DNA of 64,000 nt, taken from assembly GCA_021775525.1 (NCBI GenBank), contig JAJFHQ010000048.1:1-64000 (forward strand). Direction: 5' to 3'. The DNA comes from Hyphomicrobiales bacterium. GTDB taxonomy: Bacteria; Pseudomonadota; Alphaproteobacteria; Rhizobiales; Methyloligellaceae. The translations under genes and the position numbers were made by a program. The stretch's first letter is position 1; the number at the start of each line of letters is the position of its first letter. Under the pieces are notes generated by a model. The model made no database searches, had not been told where the DNA came from, and saw only the letters and a list, made by a program, of their open reading frames with translations. Positions 1 to 10,065 of the stretch are shown piece after piece.

Positions 1-140
1 AGATGGTGATGCCGGGAGACAATGTGACGGTTGAGGTTGAGCTGATTGTGCCGATCGCCATGGAGGAGAGCCTCCGCTTCGCGATCCGCGAGGGCGGCCG
101 TACCGTGGGTGCAGGCGTCGTCGCAGCAATTATCGAGTAG
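1..140 (+). CDS. tuf: Elongation factor Tu, C-terminal end (partial)
   Basis: Only the last 45 residues are in the window. They read [20 protein letters not shown] and end in VAAIIE before a TAG stop, which is the beta-barrel domain 3 of EF-Tu. EF-Tu delivers aminoacyl-tRNA to the ribosome as a GTP complex. Its position directly upstream of rpsJ is the usual end of the str operon. The start lies outside the window. Confidence 0.96.
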   Translation, partial: MVMPGDNVTVEVELIVPIAMEESLRFAIREGGRTVGAGVVAAIIE

Positions 141-151
141 ATAGATCAGAT

Positions 152-186
152 AAAACCGGGTGCCTTCATTGGCAGCCGGTTTTTTT
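152..186 (+). terminator. Intrinsic terminator or attenuator between tuf and rpsJ
   Basis: AAAACCGG and CCGGTTTT flank TGCC/GGCA, giving a 12-bp stem with one G-G mismatch and a 6-nt loop (TTCATT), followed directly by a run of T. It begins 11 bases after the tuf stop. The T-run ends just before the rpsJ ribosome binding site, so it could end str-operon transcripts or act as an attenuator for the S10 operon. Confidence 0.85.
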
Positions 187-199
187 CAAGGTGATAGAC

Positions 200-508
200 A
201 TGCAAAGCCAGAATATCCGGATACGGCTCAAAGCCTTCGACCACCGGGTTCTCGATGTCTCGGCAAAAGAGATCGTGAACACCGCGAAGCGCACGGGCGC
301 GGAGGTACGCGGACCAATTCCGCTGCCCACGCGGATCGAGAAATACACGGTCAACCGGTCGCCGCATGTCAATAAGAAGAGTCGCGAGCAGTTCGAAATG
401 CGCACGCATAAGAGGTTGCTCGATATTGTTGATCCGACGCCGCAAACGGTGGACGCGCTGATGAAGCTCGACCTTGCCGCCGGTGTTGATGTTGAAATCA
501 AACTCTAA
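200..508 (+). CDS. rpsJ: 30S ribosomal protein S10
   Basis: S10 (NusE) is a 30S head protein and also a partner of NusB and NusG in antitermination. The product, [19 protein letters not shown]..., is 102 aa, the usual length. The ORF track opens at GTG 191, but ATG 200 is the better start because AAGGTG lies about 7 bases upstream and the family begins at this residue. It is the first gene of the S10 cluster and follows a terminator hairpin. Confidence 0.97.
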   Translation: MQSQNIRIRLKAFDHRVLDVSAKEIVNTAKRTGAEVRGPIPLPTRIEKYTVNRSPHVNKKSREQFEMRTHKRLLDIVDPTPQTVDALMKLDLAAGVDVEIKL

Positions 509-544
509 CGACCGGCTTTACCGGCGTAGTTGAGGAATGAAGCG

Positions 545-1411
545 ATGCGCTCAGGCGTGATTGCACGCAAAGTTGGAATGACCCGTCTGTTCACTGAGAC
601 AGGCGAGCATATTCCTGTGACCGTGCTCGATCTGAACAATTGCCAGGTTCTTGCCCAGAGGACCGAGGAGAAAAATGGCTATACAGCTGTTCAACTCGGT
701 TCGGGTATGGCGAAGGTAAAAAATGTGAGCCGCGCGCAACGCGGGCATTTTGCTGTTGCCAAGGTAGAGCCCAAAAGCCGCGTCGCTGAGTTCCGGGTCA
801 GCCCGGACAACCTGATCGATATCGGCGCTGAAATTACAGCTGACCACTTTATCGAGGGTCAGTATGTTGATGCCAGCGGCACCAGCGTCGGCAAGGGTTT
901 TGCCGGCGCCATGAAGCGCCATGGATTTGGCGGTTTACGAGCCAGTCATGGTGTATCCATCTCACACCGTAGCCACGGCTCCACGGGCCAGTGTCAGGAC
1001 CCCGGCAAGGTGTTCAAGGGCAAGAAAATGGCCGGTCAGATGGGCAACAAGCAGATTACGACGCTTAATCTTCGCGTCGTCAAAACCGACGTGGAGCGTG
1101 GCCTCATCATGGTTCGTGGTGCGGTGCCGGGTTCCAAGGGCGGCTGGGTCTTGCTGCGTGATGCGGTCAAGAAAACATTACCGGACGATGTTCCTATACC
1201 GGGTTCCTTCCGTGGCGGCAGCAATGGCGGGGCAAAGCCCAAGGCAGATGCTGATGATACAGAAGCAGAGGTTCCAGAGGTGGAACAAACGGCAGCTGAG
1301 GATGTTGCCGAAACTCCTGCTGAAGGGACAAAAGCTCCCGAAGCCGACAACAAGGCTGATGAAGCTGGCGCTAAAGATGCATCCGATACTGAAGAAGGTC
1401 AGGACAAATGA
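545..1411 (+). CDS. rplC: 50S ribosomal protein L3 with an acidic C-terminal extension
   Basis: L3 binds 23S rRNA near the peptidyl-transferase centre and starts 50S assembly. ATG 545 ([16 protein letters not shown]) follows a GAGG site; the TTG at 530 in the ORF track is unlikely. Residues 1 to about 222 are the normal L3 fold, including the loop [20 protein letters not shown]. About 65 residues follow that are rich in Glu, Asp and Ala ([20 protein letters not shown]), which L3 normally lacks. The stop overlaps the rplD start as ATGA, suggesting translational coupling. Confidence 0.96.
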   Translation: MRSGVIARKVGMTRLFTETGEHIPVTVLDLNNCQVLAQRTEEKNGYTAVQLGSGMAKVKNVSRAQRGHFAVAKVEPKSRVAEFRVSPDNLIDIGAEITADHFIEGQYVDASGTSVGKGFAGAMKRHGFGGLRASHGVSISHRSHGSTGQCQDPGKVFKGKKMAGQMGNKQITTLNLRVVKTDVERGLIMVRGAVPGSKGGWVLLRDAVKKTLPDDVPIPGSFRGGSNGGAKPKADADDTEAEVPEVEQTAAEDVAETPAEGTKAPEADNKADEAGAKDASDTEEGQDK

Positions 1412-2028
1412 AGGCCGATGTAACGACATTGGAGGCCAAGAAGGCCGGCACGGTCGATCTGTCCGAAGACGTATTCGGTCTTGAGCCGCGCGCGGATATT
1501 CTGCATCGCATGGTGCGCTATCAGCTCGCCAAGAAACGCGCCGGCACCGTATCGGTGAAGGATCGTTCGCAGATCACCGGTAGCACGGCCAAGATCATGA
1601 ACCAGAAAGGGTCGGGCCGGGCGCGCCACTCAACGCGCAAAGCCAATTTATTCCGTGGTGGCGGCAAGGCGTTCGGGCCCAAACCCCGGGATCATTCGAT
1701 TTCACTTCCGAAAAAAGTGAGGGCCCTTGCCCTGCGCCATGCGCTCTCCGCCAAGGCGAAAGCAAACGAACTTGTTGTGCTGGACAATGCCGCGTTGAAA
1801 GATGCCAAAACCGGTGCGCTAAGGAAGAAACTTTCCAAGCTGGGGCTGGACTCGGCCCTAATTATCGATGGCATCGAACTTGAGAAAAACTTCTCACTTG
1901 CAGCGCGCAATATTGTTGGCATCGACGTGCTGTCTGTTCAGGGCATCAATGTCTACGACATCCTGCGTCGCGACAAGCTGGTGTTGACCAAGGCAGCAGT
2001 TGAAGCGCTGGAGGCACGATTCAAATGA
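1408..2028 (+). CDS. rplD: 50S ribosomal protein L4
   Basis: L4 lines the exit tunnel and in enterobacteria also autoregulates the S10 operon. The 206-aa product has the family motif [20 protein letters not shown], the extended tunnel loop. The start overlaps rplC by 4 bases and the stop overlaps rplW by 4 bases, so the three genes look translationally coupled. Confidence 0.97.
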   Translation: MKADVTTLEAKKAGTVDLSEDVFGLEPRADILHRMVRYQLAKKRAGTVSVKDRSQITGSTAKIMNQKGSGRARHSTRKANLFRGGGKAFGPKPRDHSISLPKKVRALALRHALSAKAKANELVVLDNAALKDAKTGALRKKLSKLGLDSALIIDGIELEKNFSLAARNIVGIDVLSVQGINVYDILRRDKLVLTKAAVEALEARFK

Positions 2029-2318
2029 ACCTCGTAGACGCATATGATGTGATTGTAAGCCCGTCCATCACCGAGAAATCGACCCTGGTTTCTGAGCATA
2101 ACCAGGTGATTTTCAACGTGCGCCGCAACGCCACCAAACCGCAAATTCAGGCTGCGGTCGAGCAGTTGTTCGGCGTCAAGGTCAAGGCTGTGAATACGCT
2201 GAACCGCAAGGGCAAAATCAAACGGTTCAAGGGAATGTTGGGCAAGCGTTCTGATGTCAAGAAAGCCATCGTCACGCTTGAAGATGGCCAGAGCATTGAC
2301 ATCACGACGGGTCTATAG
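2025..2318 (+). CDS. rplW: 50S ribosomal protein L23
   Basis: L23 sits at the tunnel exit and docks trigger factor and SRP. The product is 97 aa with the motifs [14 protein letters not shown] and [20 protein letters not shown], a typical bacterial length. The ATG overlaps the rplD stop. rplB follows after 14 bases. Confidence 0.97.
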   Translation: MNLVDAYDVIVSPSITEKSTLVSEHNQVIFNVRRNATKPQIQAAVEQLFGVKVKAVNTLNRKGKIKRFKGMLGKRSDVKKAIVTLEDGQSIDITTGL

Positions 2319-2332
2319 GCGAGACGAATAAG

Positions 2333-3169
2333 ATGGCATTGAAAAAATACAAACCGATGACACCAGGCCAGCGCAGTCTCGTGCTGGTTGATCGCTCTCA
2401 TCTTTGGAAAGGCCGGCCAGTCAAGGGACTGACCGAGGGCCTGATTAGTAAGGGCGGGCGCAACAACGCTGGCCGGATCACGGCTCGTCGCAGGGGCGGT
2501 GGACATAAACGTCTTTACCGCGTGGTTGATTTCAAGCGCATCAAGGCAGATGTGTCGGCAACGATCGAGCGGATTGAATATGACCCGAACCGATCTGCCT
2601 TTATTGCGCTGCTGAAATATGATGATGGTGAGCAAAGCTACATTCTGGCACCCCAACGCGTTGCTGTGGGCGACCAGGTCATTTCCGGTGAGCAAGTTGA
2701 TGTGAAGCCAGGCAACGCCATGCCGCTTGCCAACACGCCGATTGGCACCATCGTGCACAATGTCGAGATGAAGCGCGGCAAGGGCGGCCAGATTGCCCGG
2801 GCGGCCGGGACATACGTACAGCTTGTTGGCCGCGATTCAGGATATGCAATCCTGCGGCTCAATTCAGGCGAGACGCGCATGGTGCGCGCGGAATGCATGG
2901 CAACGGTGGGGGCGGTTTCCAATCCTGACAATGCCAATATTAAGCTGGGCAAGGCCGGGCGCAAACGCTGGATGGGCAAACGCCCCTCTGTGCGCGGCGT
3001 GGCAATGAACCCGGTTGATCATCCACATGGCGGCGGCGAGGGACGCTCGTCGGGTGGACGCCACCCAGTGACTCCATGGGGCAAGCCCACCAAGGGTAAG
3101 CGCACCCGGTCCAACCGTCGTACCGACAAACATATTGTCCGCAGCCGTCATCTGCGGAAGAAGAGATAG
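2333..3169 (+). CDS. rplB: 50S ribosomal protein L2
   Basis: L2 supports subunit association and the peptidyl-transferase centre. The 278-aa product carries [17 protein letters not shown] near the N terminus and the conserved C-terminal stretch [20 protein letters not shown], whose His is the classical functional residue. Length and position between rplW and rpsS are standard. Confidence 0.98.
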   Translation: MALKKYKPMTPGQRSLVLVDRSHLWKGRPVKGLTEGLISKGGRNNAGRITARRRGGGHKRLYRVVDFKRIKADVSATIERIEYDPNRSAFIALLKYDDGEQSYILAPQRVAVGDQVISGEQVDVKPGNAMPLANTPIGTIVHNVEMKRGKGGQIARAAGTYVQLVGRDSGYAILRLNSGETRMVRAECMATVGAVSNPDNANIKLGKAGRKRWMGKRPSVRGVAMNPVDHPHGGGEGRSSGGRHPVTPWGKPTKGKRTRSNRRTDKHIVRSRHLRKKR

Positions 3170-3180
3170 GAGCAAGCTGG

Positions 3181-3459
3181 GTGTCACGTTCAGTCTGGAA
3201 AGGCCCGTTTGTCGACGGGTATCTGCTCAAGAAGGCAGAAACTGCCCGCGCAAGCGGCTCCAATGCGGTCATCAAGATCTGGAGCCGGCGTTCGACCATA
3301 CTGCCGCAATTCGTCGGCATCACCTTTGGTGTTCACAACGGACAAAAGCATGTTCCCGTTCTGGTGACCGAGGACATGGTGGGCCACAAATTCGGTGAAT
3401 TCGCACCGACTCGGACCTATCACGGCCACACCGCCGACCGGCGTGCGAAAAGGGTTTAA
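3181..3459 (+). CDS. rpsS: 30S ribosomal protein S19
   Basis: S19 forms a head complex with S13. The 92-aa product begins [20 protein letters not shown] from a GTG codon; GGAGCAAGC about 6-10 bases upstream supports this start. The C-terminal [20 protein letters not shown] is typical. It lies 11 bases after rplB and 5 bases before rplV. Confidence 0.97.
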   Translation: MSRSVWKGPFVDGYLLKKAETARASGSNAVIKIWSRRSTILPQFVGITFGVHNGQKHVPVLVTEDMVGHKFGEFAPTRTYHGHTADRRAKRV

Positions 3460-3464
3460 GGGAA

Positions 3465-3845
3465 ATGGGTAAGGCCAAAAGAGAACGCGTATTGCCCGAG
3501 AATGAGGCAAAAGCGGTTACACGCCTGCTGCGTGTTTCACCGCAGAAACTCAATCTCCTGGCGCAACTCATTCGCGGCAAAAAGGTCGACAAGGCTCTGG
3601 CCGAGCTCACCTTTTCGCGCAAGCGAATTGCCGCAGAAGTCAAGAAGACGCTTCAGTCGGCAATCGCCAATGCGGAGAACAATCATGATCTGGACGTGGA
3701 CGCCCTGGTCGTGACCCAAGCCTATGTGGGAAAAAACCTTGTGATGAAACGCTGGAAACCGCGTGCACGTGGCCGTGTTGGCCGGATTATCAAACCGTTT
3801 TCTCAACTGACCGTTGTGGTCAGGCAGGTCGAGGAGGCCGCTTAA
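3465..3845 (+). CDS. rplV: 50S ribosomal protein L22
   Basis: L22 is an exit-tunnel protein whose beta-hairpin meets L4. The 126-aa product contains [20 protein letters not shown] and the hairpin sequence [14 protein letters not shown]. The stop codon shares a base with the rpsC ATG, so expression is tightly coupled. Confidence 0.97.
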   Translation: MGKAKRERVLPENEAKAVTRLLRVSPQKLNLLAQLIRGKKVDKALAELTFSRKRIAAEVKKTLQSAIANAENNHDLDVDALVVTQAYVGKNLVMKRWKPRARGRVGRIIKPFSQLTVVVRQVEEAA

Positions 3846-4564
3846 TGGGTCAAAAAGTAAATCCGATCGGCCTGAGGCTCGGTATCAACCGGACCTGGGA
3901 TTCGCGTTGGTACGCGGACAAGGGCGAGTATGGGAAGCTGCTCCACGAAGACATCAGGATTCGTGACCGCGTGATGAACATGCGCAGCCAAGCGGGGATT
4001 TCGAAGGTCGTCATTGAGCGGCCGCACAAGAAATGCCGCATCACCGTACACACCGCGCGCCCGGGCATATTGATCGGCAAAAAGGGTAGCGACATCGAGA
4101 AGTTGCGGAGCGAGCTCTCGTCAATGACGGAGTCCGAGGTGCAGCTGAACATCGTCGAAGTTCGCAAGCCGGAAATTGATGCAACGCTGGTTGCCGAAGG
4201 TATTGCCCAGCAGCTTGAGCGGCGTGTTGCGTTTCGCCGCGCGATGAAGCGTGCTGTTCAGTCGGCCATGCGTCTTGGCGCACTGGGAATTCGCATCAAT
4301 TGTGCAGGTCGTTTGGGCGGTGCGGAAATCGCTCGTATGGAATGGTATCGCGAGGGCCGTGTGCCGCTGCACACGCTGCGCGCCGACATCGATTATGGCA
4401 CGGCGCTTGGACGCACCGCATACGGTATTATCGGCATCAAGGTCTGGGTCTTCAAAGGCGAGATCATGGAGCATGATCCAATGGCCCAGGAACGCCGGTC
4501 CATGGAATCGCAAGAAGGCGGACGGATGCGCCGTGACGATCAGGCGTCCAAGCGTCCCAACTAA
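3845..4564 (+). CDS. rpsC: 30S ribosomal protein S3
   Basis: S3 shapes the mRNA entry channel. The 239-aa product begins [20 protein letters not shown] and contains the KH-type motif [16 protein letters not shown] and the C-terminal domain with [20 protein letters not shown]. Its start overlaps rplV by one base. Confidence 0.98.
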   Translation: MGQKVNPIGLRLGINRTWDSRWYADKGEYGKLLHEDIRIRDRVMNMRSQAGISKVVIERPHKKCRITVHTARPGILIGKKGSDIEKLRSELSSMTESEVQLNIVEVRKPEIDATLVAEGIAQQLERRVAFRRAMKRAVQSAMRLGALGIRINCAGRLGGAEIARMEWYREGRVPLHTLRADIDYGTALGRTAYGIIGIKVWVFKGEIMEHDPMAQERRSMESQEGGRMRRDDQASKRPN

Positions 4565-4588
4565 GAGACGAGTAAGAGGATATAGAAG

Positions 4589-5005
4589 ATGCTTCAACCG
4601 AAGCGCACAAAGTTTCGCAAGATGCACAAGGGTCGCATCAAGGGCGTCGCCAAAGGCGGGTCGAGCCTGAATTTCGGATCCTACGGTCTGAAGGCGCAGG
4701 CACCTTCACGGGTCACTGCCCGGCAGATTGAGGCGGCGCGCCGTGCCATGACCCGGCATATGAAACGTATTGGTCGCGTGTGGATACGCATCTTCCCCGA
4801 TGTCCCCGTCACCAAGAAGCCAACCGAAGTACGGATGGGTAAGGGTAAGGGTGCGGTCGAATTCTGGTGCGCAAAAGTGAAACCGGGCCGCGTCATGTTC
4901 GAGATTGACGGCGTGACTGATGCTGTGGCGCGCGAGGCGTTGCGCCTTGGTGCCGCAAAATTGCCGGTCAAGACCAAGGTCATTGCCCGGCTGGGCGACA
5001 ACTAG
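4589..5005 (+). CDS. rplP: 50S ribosomal protein L16
   Basis: L16 organises the A-site side of the 50S subunit. The 138-aa product begins [19 protein letters not shown] and contains [21 protein letters not shown], both characteristic. Length is normal. rpmC follows 21 bases later. Confidence 0.98.
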   Translation: MLQPKRTKFRKMHKGRIKGVAKGGSSLNFGSYGLKAQAPSRVTARQIEAARRAMTRHMKRIGRVWIRIFPDVPVTKKPTEVRMGKGKGAVEFWCAKVKPGRVMFEIDGVTDAVAREALRLGAAKLPVKTKVIARLGDN

Positions 5006-5026
5006 CCGGAATCTGGCAAGGAAGAA

Positions 5027-5245
5027 ATGATGAAGGCGATAGATTTACAGGCCATGACGCCGGACCAGCTCACCGACAAGCTGCTGAAATTGAAAAAAGA
5101 GCAGTTCAATCTGCGTTTTCAGGCAGCGAGCGGCCAAATGGAAAATACTGCGCGTGTACGCCAGGTCCGCCGCGATATCGCGCGGATCAAGACAATTGAG
5201 CATGCGAAACGGGTTGAGTCTGCTCCTGCAGCCTCAAAAGGATAG
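5027..5245 (+). CDS. rpmC: 50S ribosomal protein L29
   Basis: L29 is a small helical protein beside the tunnel exit. The 72-aa product shows the family core [20 protein letters not shown] and [12 protein letters not shown]. Two consecutive ATG codons (5027 and 5030) follow AAGGAAG; either may be used. Confidence 0.95.
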   Translation: MMKAIDLQAMTPDQLTDKLLKLKKEQFNLRFQAASGQMENTARVRQVRRDIARIKTIEHAKRVESAPAASKG

Positions 5246-5251
5246 GAACCC

Positions 5252-5482
5252 ATGCCAAAACGAATTTTACAAGGCGTTGTAGTCAGCGACGCGAATGACA
5301 AGACCATCGTCGTGCGGGTCGAAAGGCGTTTTACGCATCCGCTCTACAAGAAGACGGTGAGGCGGAGCAAAAAGTATCACGCCCATGATGAAGCCAATGC
5401 GGCGAAGATGGGTGACAAGGTGCGCATTCAGGAATGCCCGCCGATTTCTAAGAACAAGTGCTGGACGCTAATAGCTGGCTGA
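5252..5482 (+). CDS. rpsQ: 30S ribosomal protein S17
   Basis: S17 is an early 16S rRNA-binding protein with an OB fold. The 76-aa product begins [18 protein letters not shown] and contains [20 protein letters not shown]. It ends the S10 block; an 88-base spacer with a hairpin separates it from rplN. Confidence 0.97.
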   Translation: MPKRILQGVVVSDANDKTIVVRVERRFTHPLYKKTVRRSKKYHAHDEANAAKMGDKVRIQECPPISKNKCWTLIAG

Positions 5483-5503
5483 CGGTTCAAAAAGGTTTCA
5501 ATG

Positions 5504-5526
5504 CCGTGAGCGGATGTCGCTAACGG
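5504..5526 (+). other. Hairpin in the rpsQ-rplN spacer
   Basis: CCGT and ACGG flank AGCG/CGCT around a 5-nt loop, giving an 8-9-bp stem with one mismatch. It is the only sizeable spacer (88 bases) between the S10 and spc blocks. No T-run follows, so termination is unlikely; it may be a processing or protein-binding site. No family is assigned. Confidence 0.4.
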
Positions 5527-5570
5527 TGAAGGGTTTTGGCGGAAAGCCAAGGAAATAAAGGTCGAGTGCC

Positions 5571-5939
5571 ATGATACAGATGCAGACCAATCTGGACGTA
5601 GCCGATAATTCCGGTGCGCGCCGCGTCCAATGCATCAAGGTGCTTGGCGGGTCCAAGCGAAAATATGCCTCTGTCGGTGACATCATCGTTGTCTCCGTCA
5701 AGGAGGCAATCCCGCGCGGACGCGTCAAGAAAGGTGAAGTGATGCGCGCTGTTGTCGTGCGCACAGCCAAGGGCGTACGGCGTGCCGATGGCAGCCTAAT
5801 TCGCTTCGATCGCAATGCGGCTGTGCTGGTCAATGCACAGGGCGAGCCTATTGGTACGCGTATCTTCGGCCCCGTCACCCGGGAATTGCGCTCGCGCAAG
5901 CACATGAAAATCGTGTCATTGGCACCGGAGGTTCTGTGA
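5571..5939 (+). CDS. rplN: 50S ribosomal protein L14
   Basis: L14 contributes to inter-subunit bridges. The 122-aa product, [20 protein letters not shown], has the usual length and the conserved DNSGAR and [13 protein letters not shown] motifs. It is the first gene of the spc block. Its stop overlaps the possible GTG start of rplX. Confidence 0.98.
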   Translation: MIQMQTNLDVADNSGARRVQCIKVLGGSKRKYASVGDIIVVSVKEAIPRGRVKKGEVMRAVVVRTAKGVRRADGSLIRFDRNAAVLVNAQGEPIGTRIFGPVTRELRSRKHMKIVSLAPEVL

Positions 5940-5941
5940 AA

Positions 5942-6262
5942 ATGACCAAACTGAAAATCAGGAAGGGCGACTTTGTCACGCTTCGCACCGGCAAGGATAA
6001 AGGTAAGGGTGGTGAAGTGCTGAAGATCATGCCCAAGGATAACAGGGCCTTGGTGCAGGGCGTGAATATGATCAAGCGCCACCAGAAGCAGACACAACAG
6101 CAGGATGGCGGCATCATTACTCGTGAGGCAAGCGTGCATATTTCAAATCTGGCGCTTGAAGACCCGAAGGATGGCAAACCCACCCGCGTTGGTTTCAAGA
6201 CCCTCAAAGACGGCAGAAAGGTGCGTTTTGCGAAACGCTCCGGGGAGGTGATCGATGGCTAA
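5942..6262 (+). CDS. rplX: 50S ribosomal protein L24
   Basis: L24 is a KOW-domain protein needed early in 50S assembly. Residues [20 protein letters not shown] form the KOW motif and NMIKRHQK is typical. The ORF track starts at GTG 5936. ATG 5942 is preferred because GGAGGT at 5927 is spaced 9 bases from it but only 3 from the GTG. The gene overlaps rplE by 8 bases. Confidence 0.95.
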   Translation: MTKLKIRKGDFVTLRTGKDKGKGGEVLKIMPKDNRALVQGVNMIKRHQKQTQQQDGGIITREASVHISNLALEDPKDGKPTRVGFKTLKDGRKVRFAKRSGEVIDG

Positions 6263-6809
6263 TGCCTATGTCCCGCGCCTAAAGCTGCAGTATGAGAAGG
6301 AACTGCGCGAGGCAATGACCAAGGAGTTTGGTTACGCCAACGCGATGCAGATTCCGCGTCTGTCCAAAGTCGTGCTCAATATGGGTATCGGCGAGTCGGT
6401 GGTCGACAGCAAGAAAGTGCAGGCGGCGGCCGATGATCTGGCGCTGATTTCTGGCCAGAAGCCAGTCATTATCAAGGCGCGCAAATCCATCGCCACGTTC
6501 AAGCTGCGCGAAGGAATGCCAATTGGCGTCAAGGTGACGCTTCGCAAAAATCACATGTTCGAATTTATTGACCGGCTCGTCACCATTGCTCTGCCAAGGG
6601 TAAGGGACTTCCGCGGGCTAAGCCCGAAGAGTTTTGACGGACGGGGTAATTTCGCGCTCGGGATCAAGGAGCACATCGTGTTCCCTGAGATTGACTATGA
6701 CAAGGTGTCTGACATCTGGGGAATGGATGTCATCGTCTGCACGACGGCGCCGACCGATGATGAAGCAAGATCGCTTCTCAAGGGATTTAATTTTCCGTTC
6801 CGGACTTGA
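6255..6809 (+). CDS. rplE: 50S ribosomal protein L5
   Basis: L5 binds 5S rRNA and contacts P-site tRNA. The 184-aa product contains [20 protein letters not shown] and [17 protein letters not shown], both family signatures. The start overlaps rplX by 8 bases, and a GGGGAGG site lies inside the rplX 3' end. Confidence 0.98.
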   Translation: MANAYVPRLKLQYEKELREAMTKEFGYANAMQIPRLSKVVLNMGIGESVVDSKKVQAAADDLALISGQKPVIIKARKSIATFKLREGMPIGVKVTLRKNHMFEFIDRLVTIALPRVRDFRGLSPKSFDGRGNFALGIKEHIVFPEIDYDKVSDIWGMDVIVCTTAPTDDEARSLLKGFNFPFRT

Positions 6810-6851
6810 GGGTTCGAACCAGGACCCTTCGGGAACAAGGAGACAAAAGAG

Positions 6852-7157
6852 ATGGCCAAAAAAAGCTCAATTGAGCGCAACAACAAACGGCGCAAGATGG
6901 CGGCGCAATATTCCAGCCGCCGCGCACGTTTGAAAGAGATCGCCAGCGACCGTTCTTTGCCAGCCGAAGAGCGCTTTGCTGCGCGTCTTAAGCTTGCACA
7001 GCTACCGCGCAATTCCTCGCCCACACGCATTCGCAACCGGTGCGATGTGACGGGCCGGCCGCGCGCGTTTTATCGCAAGCTGAGAATGTCGAGGATCTCG
7101 TTGCGGGATCTGGCTTCACAGGGACAGATCCCTGGCATGGTTAAGTCGAGTTGGTAG
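6852..7157 (+). CDS. rpsN: 30S ribosomal protein S14
   Basis: S14 completes the 30S head. At 101 aa this is the long, zinc-free form; the short zinc form with CxxC pairs is absent. The C-terminal [20 protein letters not shown] is typical. A purine-rich AAGGAGACAAAAGAG site precedes the ATG. Confidence 0.97.
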   Translation: MAKKSSIERNNKRRKMAAQYSSRRARLKEIASDRSLPAEERFAARLKLAQLPRNSSPTRIRNRCDVTGRPRAFYRKLRMSRISLRDLASQGQIPGMVKSSW

Positions 7158-7170
7158 GAGAACGCTTCCG

Positions 7171-7569
7171 ATGACGATGACAGACCCACTAGGGGATATG
7201 CTGACACGGATACGCAACGCGGCAATGCGGAGCAAATCCAAGGTCGCTACGCCTGCCTCAAAACTCAGAGGTCGCGTTCTCGATGTGCTGCAGGAAGAAG
7301 GGTACATCCGGGGCTATGCCCAGGTTGATTATGATGGCGGCAAGTCCGAGTTTGAAATCGAACTGAAATATTATGATGGCGAACCAGTCATCAAGGAATT
7401 GAGACGGGTGTCCACACCGGGGCGCCGCGTCTATTCCTCGGTACGTAATTTACCGACCGTGCAAAATGGCTTGGGTGTCTCCATTTTATCCACGCCCAAG
7501 GGTGTTATGTCAGATTCAAAAGCTCGCACGGAAAATGTGGGTGGTGAGGTTTTGTGCAGCGTATTCTAG
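7171..7569 (+). CDS. rpsH: 30S ribosomal protein S8
   Basis: S8 is a central-domain 16S rRNA binder and the autoregulator of the spc operon in E. coli. The 132-aa product begins [17 protein letters not shown] and ends with the conserved [14 protein letters not shown]...GGEVLCSVF. Confidence 0.98.
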   Translation: MTMTDPLGDMLTRIRNAAMRSKSKVATPASKLRGRVLDVLQEEGYIRGYAQVDYDGGKSEFEIELKYYDGEPVIKELRRVSTPGRRVYSSVRNLPTVQNGLGVSILSTPKGVMSDSKARTENVGGEVLCSVF

Positions 7570-7616
7570 CTGTGCCGGTTAAGGCGCGCGCTGCGTGGGA
7601 ATAAAGGTTTAGGTTT

Positions 7617-8150
7617 ATGTCTCGCACTGGAGCAAAAGCGGTCGCAATGCCTGATGGCGTCAACGCGACAATTGAAGGCCAAAAGGTTACCGTAAAGGGT
7701 CCCAAAGGTGAGCTTTCTATTGTCCTGGTTGATGACGTGGAGGCGCAAATGACCGATACCGGAATCAAGGTAACGCAGCGTGGTGAAACGAACCGCGCCC
7801 GATCCATGTGGGGCCTGTCGCGTACGCTTATCGCCAACCTGGTTGATGGTGTCACCGAGGGTTTCGAGAAATCTCTTGAAATTATCGGCGTTGGCTATCG
7901 CGCCCAGATCCAGGGCAAGAATTTGCAATTGGCGCTCGGTCTTAGTCACGACGTGAAATACGCCATTCCAGAAGGAATTGACGTGAAATGCCCGTCGCAG
8001 ACAGAAATCATTGTGTCAGGAATTGAAAAACAGAAAGTGGGTCAGGTCGCGGCTGAAATTCGCCGGTTCCGCCCTCCCGAACCTTACAAGGGCAAAGGCA
8101 TCCGCTATACGGGTGAATATGTGTTCCGTAAGGAAGGTAAGAAGAAATAA
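7617..8150 (+). CDS. rplF: 50S ribosomal protein L6
   Basis: L6 lies near the factor-binding site. The 177-aa product has [14 protein letters not shown] and the C-terminal [20 protein letters not shown] signature. The ATG follows a 47-base spacer after rpsH. Confidence 0.98.
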   Translation: MSRTGAKAVAMPDGVNATIEGQKVTVKGPKGELSIVLVDDVEAQMTDTGIKVTQRGETNRARSMWGLSRTLIANLVDGVTEGFEKSLEIIGVGYRAQIQGKNLQLALGLSHDVKYAIPEGIDVKCPSQTEIIVSGIEKQKVGQVAAEIRRFRPPEPYKGKGIRYTGEYVFRKEGKKK

Positions 8151-8162
8151 CGGAGCGTTCCT

Positions 8163-8525
8163 ATGAGCGTTGTTAAAAAGAGATTCGAGCGCCGTACCAA
8201 TCGTGTAAGACGGTCTTTGAAGCGAGTTGCGAATGGTCGGCCACGGCTTTCCATATTTCGTTCGTCTAAGCATATCTATGCACAAGTCATTGATGATGCA
8301 GATGGAAAAACGATTGTTGCAGCTTCAAGCCTTGATCAGAATTTACGCAAATCCAATTCCAAGGGTTGCGATGTGAACTCTGCGCAGTCTGTTGGAAAGC
8401 TGGTTGCTGAACGCGCCCTCAAAGCTGGTATCAAGGATGTGATTTTTGACCGTGGCGGATATCTCTACCATGGCCGGGTCAAGGCCCTTGCCGATGCCGC
8501 GCGTGAAGGCGGACTTAAGTTTTAG
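8163..8525 (+). CDS. rplR: 50S ribosomal protein L18
   Basis: L18 binds 5S rRNA with L5. The 120-aa product contains [20 protein letters not shown] and the C-terminal [20 protein letters not shown]. Length and position are standard. Confidence 0.98.
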   Translation: MSVVKKRFERRTNRVRRSLKRVANGRPRLSIFRSSKHIYAQVIDDADGKTIVAASSLDQNLRKSNSKGCDVNSAQSVGKLVAERALKAGIKDVIFDRGGYLYHGRVKALADAAREGGLKF

Positions 8526-8554
8526 AATTTGATTTTTTAAAAGGATCACGAACA

Positions 8555-9142
8555 GTGGGACGCAAACCTGGAAATCAACGAGGACGCCAGCAAGGCCGTG
8601 GACGCGACGATCGCGACAACGAATTTGTGGATAAGCTCGTACACATCAATCGCGTGGCCAAGGTCGTGAAAGGCGGTCGGCGTTTCGGGTTTGCCGCTTT
8701 GGTCGTTATTGGCGATCAGAAGGGCCGGGTCGGTTTTGGGCATGGCAAGGCGCGCGAAGTGCCCGAAGCCATTCGCAAGGCCGCTGATGCCGCGAAAAAC
8801 AATCTCATTCGCGTTCCCTTGCGTGAAGGGCGTACGCTTCATCACGATGTGATGGGTCGGCACGGAGCAGGCAAAGTGATCTTGCGTGCAGCACCTCCAG
8901 GCACAGGTATTATTGCTGGTGGACCTATTCGTGCGGTTTTCGAGACCCTAGGCATCCAGGATGTTGTTGCGAAATCACTTGGCAGCGCCAACCCTTATAA
9001 CATGGTGCGTGCGGCTTTCGACGCGCTGAAGAATGAAGACAGTCCTCGCGGCGTTGCTGCGCGGCGCGGCAAGAAAGCGAGCGAAATTGTCGCCCGCCGC
9101 CGCGACGGCATCGACTCGCCCGAGGCCGCAGCCGACGCTTGA
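8555..9142 (+). CDS. rpsE: 30S ribosomal protein S5
   Basis: S5 acts in decoding fidelity and mRNA unwinding. The 195-aa product starts at GTG after AAAAGGATC. It has the S5 double-stranded-RNA-type domain ([20 protein letters not shown]) and the motif [21 protein letters not shown] basic N-terminal stretch of about 20 residues precedes the domain. Confidence 0.98.
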   Translation: MGRKPGNQRGRQQGRGRDDRDNEFVDKLVHINRVAKVVKGGRRFGFAALVVIGDQKGRVGFGHGKAREVPEAIRKAADAAKNNLIRVPLREGRTLHHDVMGRHGAGKVILRAAPPGTGIIAGGPIRAVFETLGIQDVVAKSLGSANPYNMVRAAFDALKNEDSPRGVAARRGKKASEIVARRRDGIDSPEAAADA

Positions 9143-9179
9143 TTGGGCAAGGGCAGCGAACAGGTAAGGGACCAGGAAA

Positions 9180-9383
9180 ATGGCTGAAAAGAAATCCGGA
9201 AAGACTGTCATGGTCGAGCAGATTGGGAGTCCAATCCGTCACCCTCAGGATCAACGTGCGACACTCGTTGGTCTGGGTTTGAACAAGGTTGGCCGTCGCC
9301 GCACTTTGACCGATACGCCCCAGGTGCGTGGCATGATCGATAAGGTCCAGCATCTGGTTCGTGTTGTTGACGAGAAAGCTTAG
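9180..9383 (+). CDS. rpmD: 50S ribosomal protein L30
   Basis: L30 is a small 50S protein missing from some bacteria but kept here. The 67-aa product shows [20 protein letters not shown] and ends [12 protein letters not shown]. It lies between rpsE and rplO as usual. Confidence 0.96.
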   Translation: MAEKKSGKTVMVEQIGSPIRHPQDQRATLVGLGLNKVGRRRTLTDTPQVRGMIDKVQHLVRVVDEKA

Positions 9384-9394
9384 GAAAATTTGCT

Positions 9395-10012
9395 ATGCGA
9401 CTGAATGACTTGAGAGATAACCCCGGCGCCACTCAAACCCGTAAGCGGGTTGGGCGCGGTCCTGGCTCTGGCAAGGGCAAGACCGCTGGTCGTGGCCACA
9501 AGGGTCAGAAATCCCGCTCGGGCGTTGCCATCAAGGGCTTCGAAGGCGGGCAGATGCCGATCCATCGCCGGCTGCCCAAGCGTGGCTTCAATAATGTGTT
9601 CGCCAAGGATTTAAACGAGGTCAATGTTGGCCGACTGCAGGCTGCAGTGGACAAGAAAACGCTTGATCCGAAGAAGACGGTGACTGTTGAGGCGCTTGCC
9701 GCCGCCGGAATTATTCGTCGTGTCAGGGATGGCGTGCGTCTGCTTGGCCAGGGCGAATTGAAATCTAAGCTAACGATTGAGGTTACGGGCGCATCTGCCG
9801 GTGCTGTGAAGGCCGTTGAGAAGGCTGGTGGCAAGGTCGCACTGGTTGAAATGCCGAAAAAACAAGCGAAGCCTAAGCCTACGGAAAACAAAGAAAAAGC
9901 AAAGCCTGAAGCAAAATCGGCAAGTGCGAAAACGGCGGAAAAGAAGCCCGCCAAATCGTCGGCCAAATCTTCAGCAAAATCACCGGCTAAGACGACCAAA
10001 AAGAACTCCTAA
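9395..10012 (+). CDS. rplO: 50S ribosomal protein L15 with a basic C-terminal tail
   Basis: L15 is a late-assembly 50S protein. Residues 1 to about 150 are standard ([20 protein letters not shown] near the N terminus). The last 50 or so residues are a Lys/Ala/Ser low-complexity tail ([19 protein letters not shown]), making the protein 205 aa against a common length near 145-160. The tail is in frame and ends in one stop, so it looks genuine. Confidence 0.96.
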   Translation: MRLNDLRDNPGATQTRKRVGRGPGSGKGKTAGRGHKGQKSRSGVAIKGFEGGQMPIHRRLPKRGFNNVFAKDLNEVNVGRLQAAVDKKTLDPKKTVTVEALAAAGIIRRVRDGVRLLGQGELKSKLTIEVTGASAGAVKAVEKAGGKVALVEMPKKQAKPKPTENKEKAKPEAKSASAKTAEKKPAKSSAKSSAKSPAKTTKKNS

Positions 10013-10014
10013 CC

Positions 10015-10046
10015 GGGACGGCACCTCACGGGTTTTAATCCGTCCC
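10015..10046 (+). other. Hairpin between rplO and secY
   Basis: GGGACGG and CCGTCCC form a perfect 7-bp stem around an 18-nt loop, in the 53-base gap between rplO and secY. No T-run follows, so it is more likely an mRNA stability or processing element that separates ribosomal and SecY expression than a terminator. Confidence 0.45.
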
Positions 10047-10065
10047 AAATCGCTGGAGCGCGCAA

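Noticed and set aside
551-922. Minus-strand ORF of 123 aa inside rplC
   Set aside because: It is a shadow of the L3 gene, which has clear family motifs on the plus strand.
2147-2758. Minus-strand ORF of 203 aa across rplW and rplB
   Set aside because: It lies opposite two well-supported ribosomal genes and has no recognisable domain.
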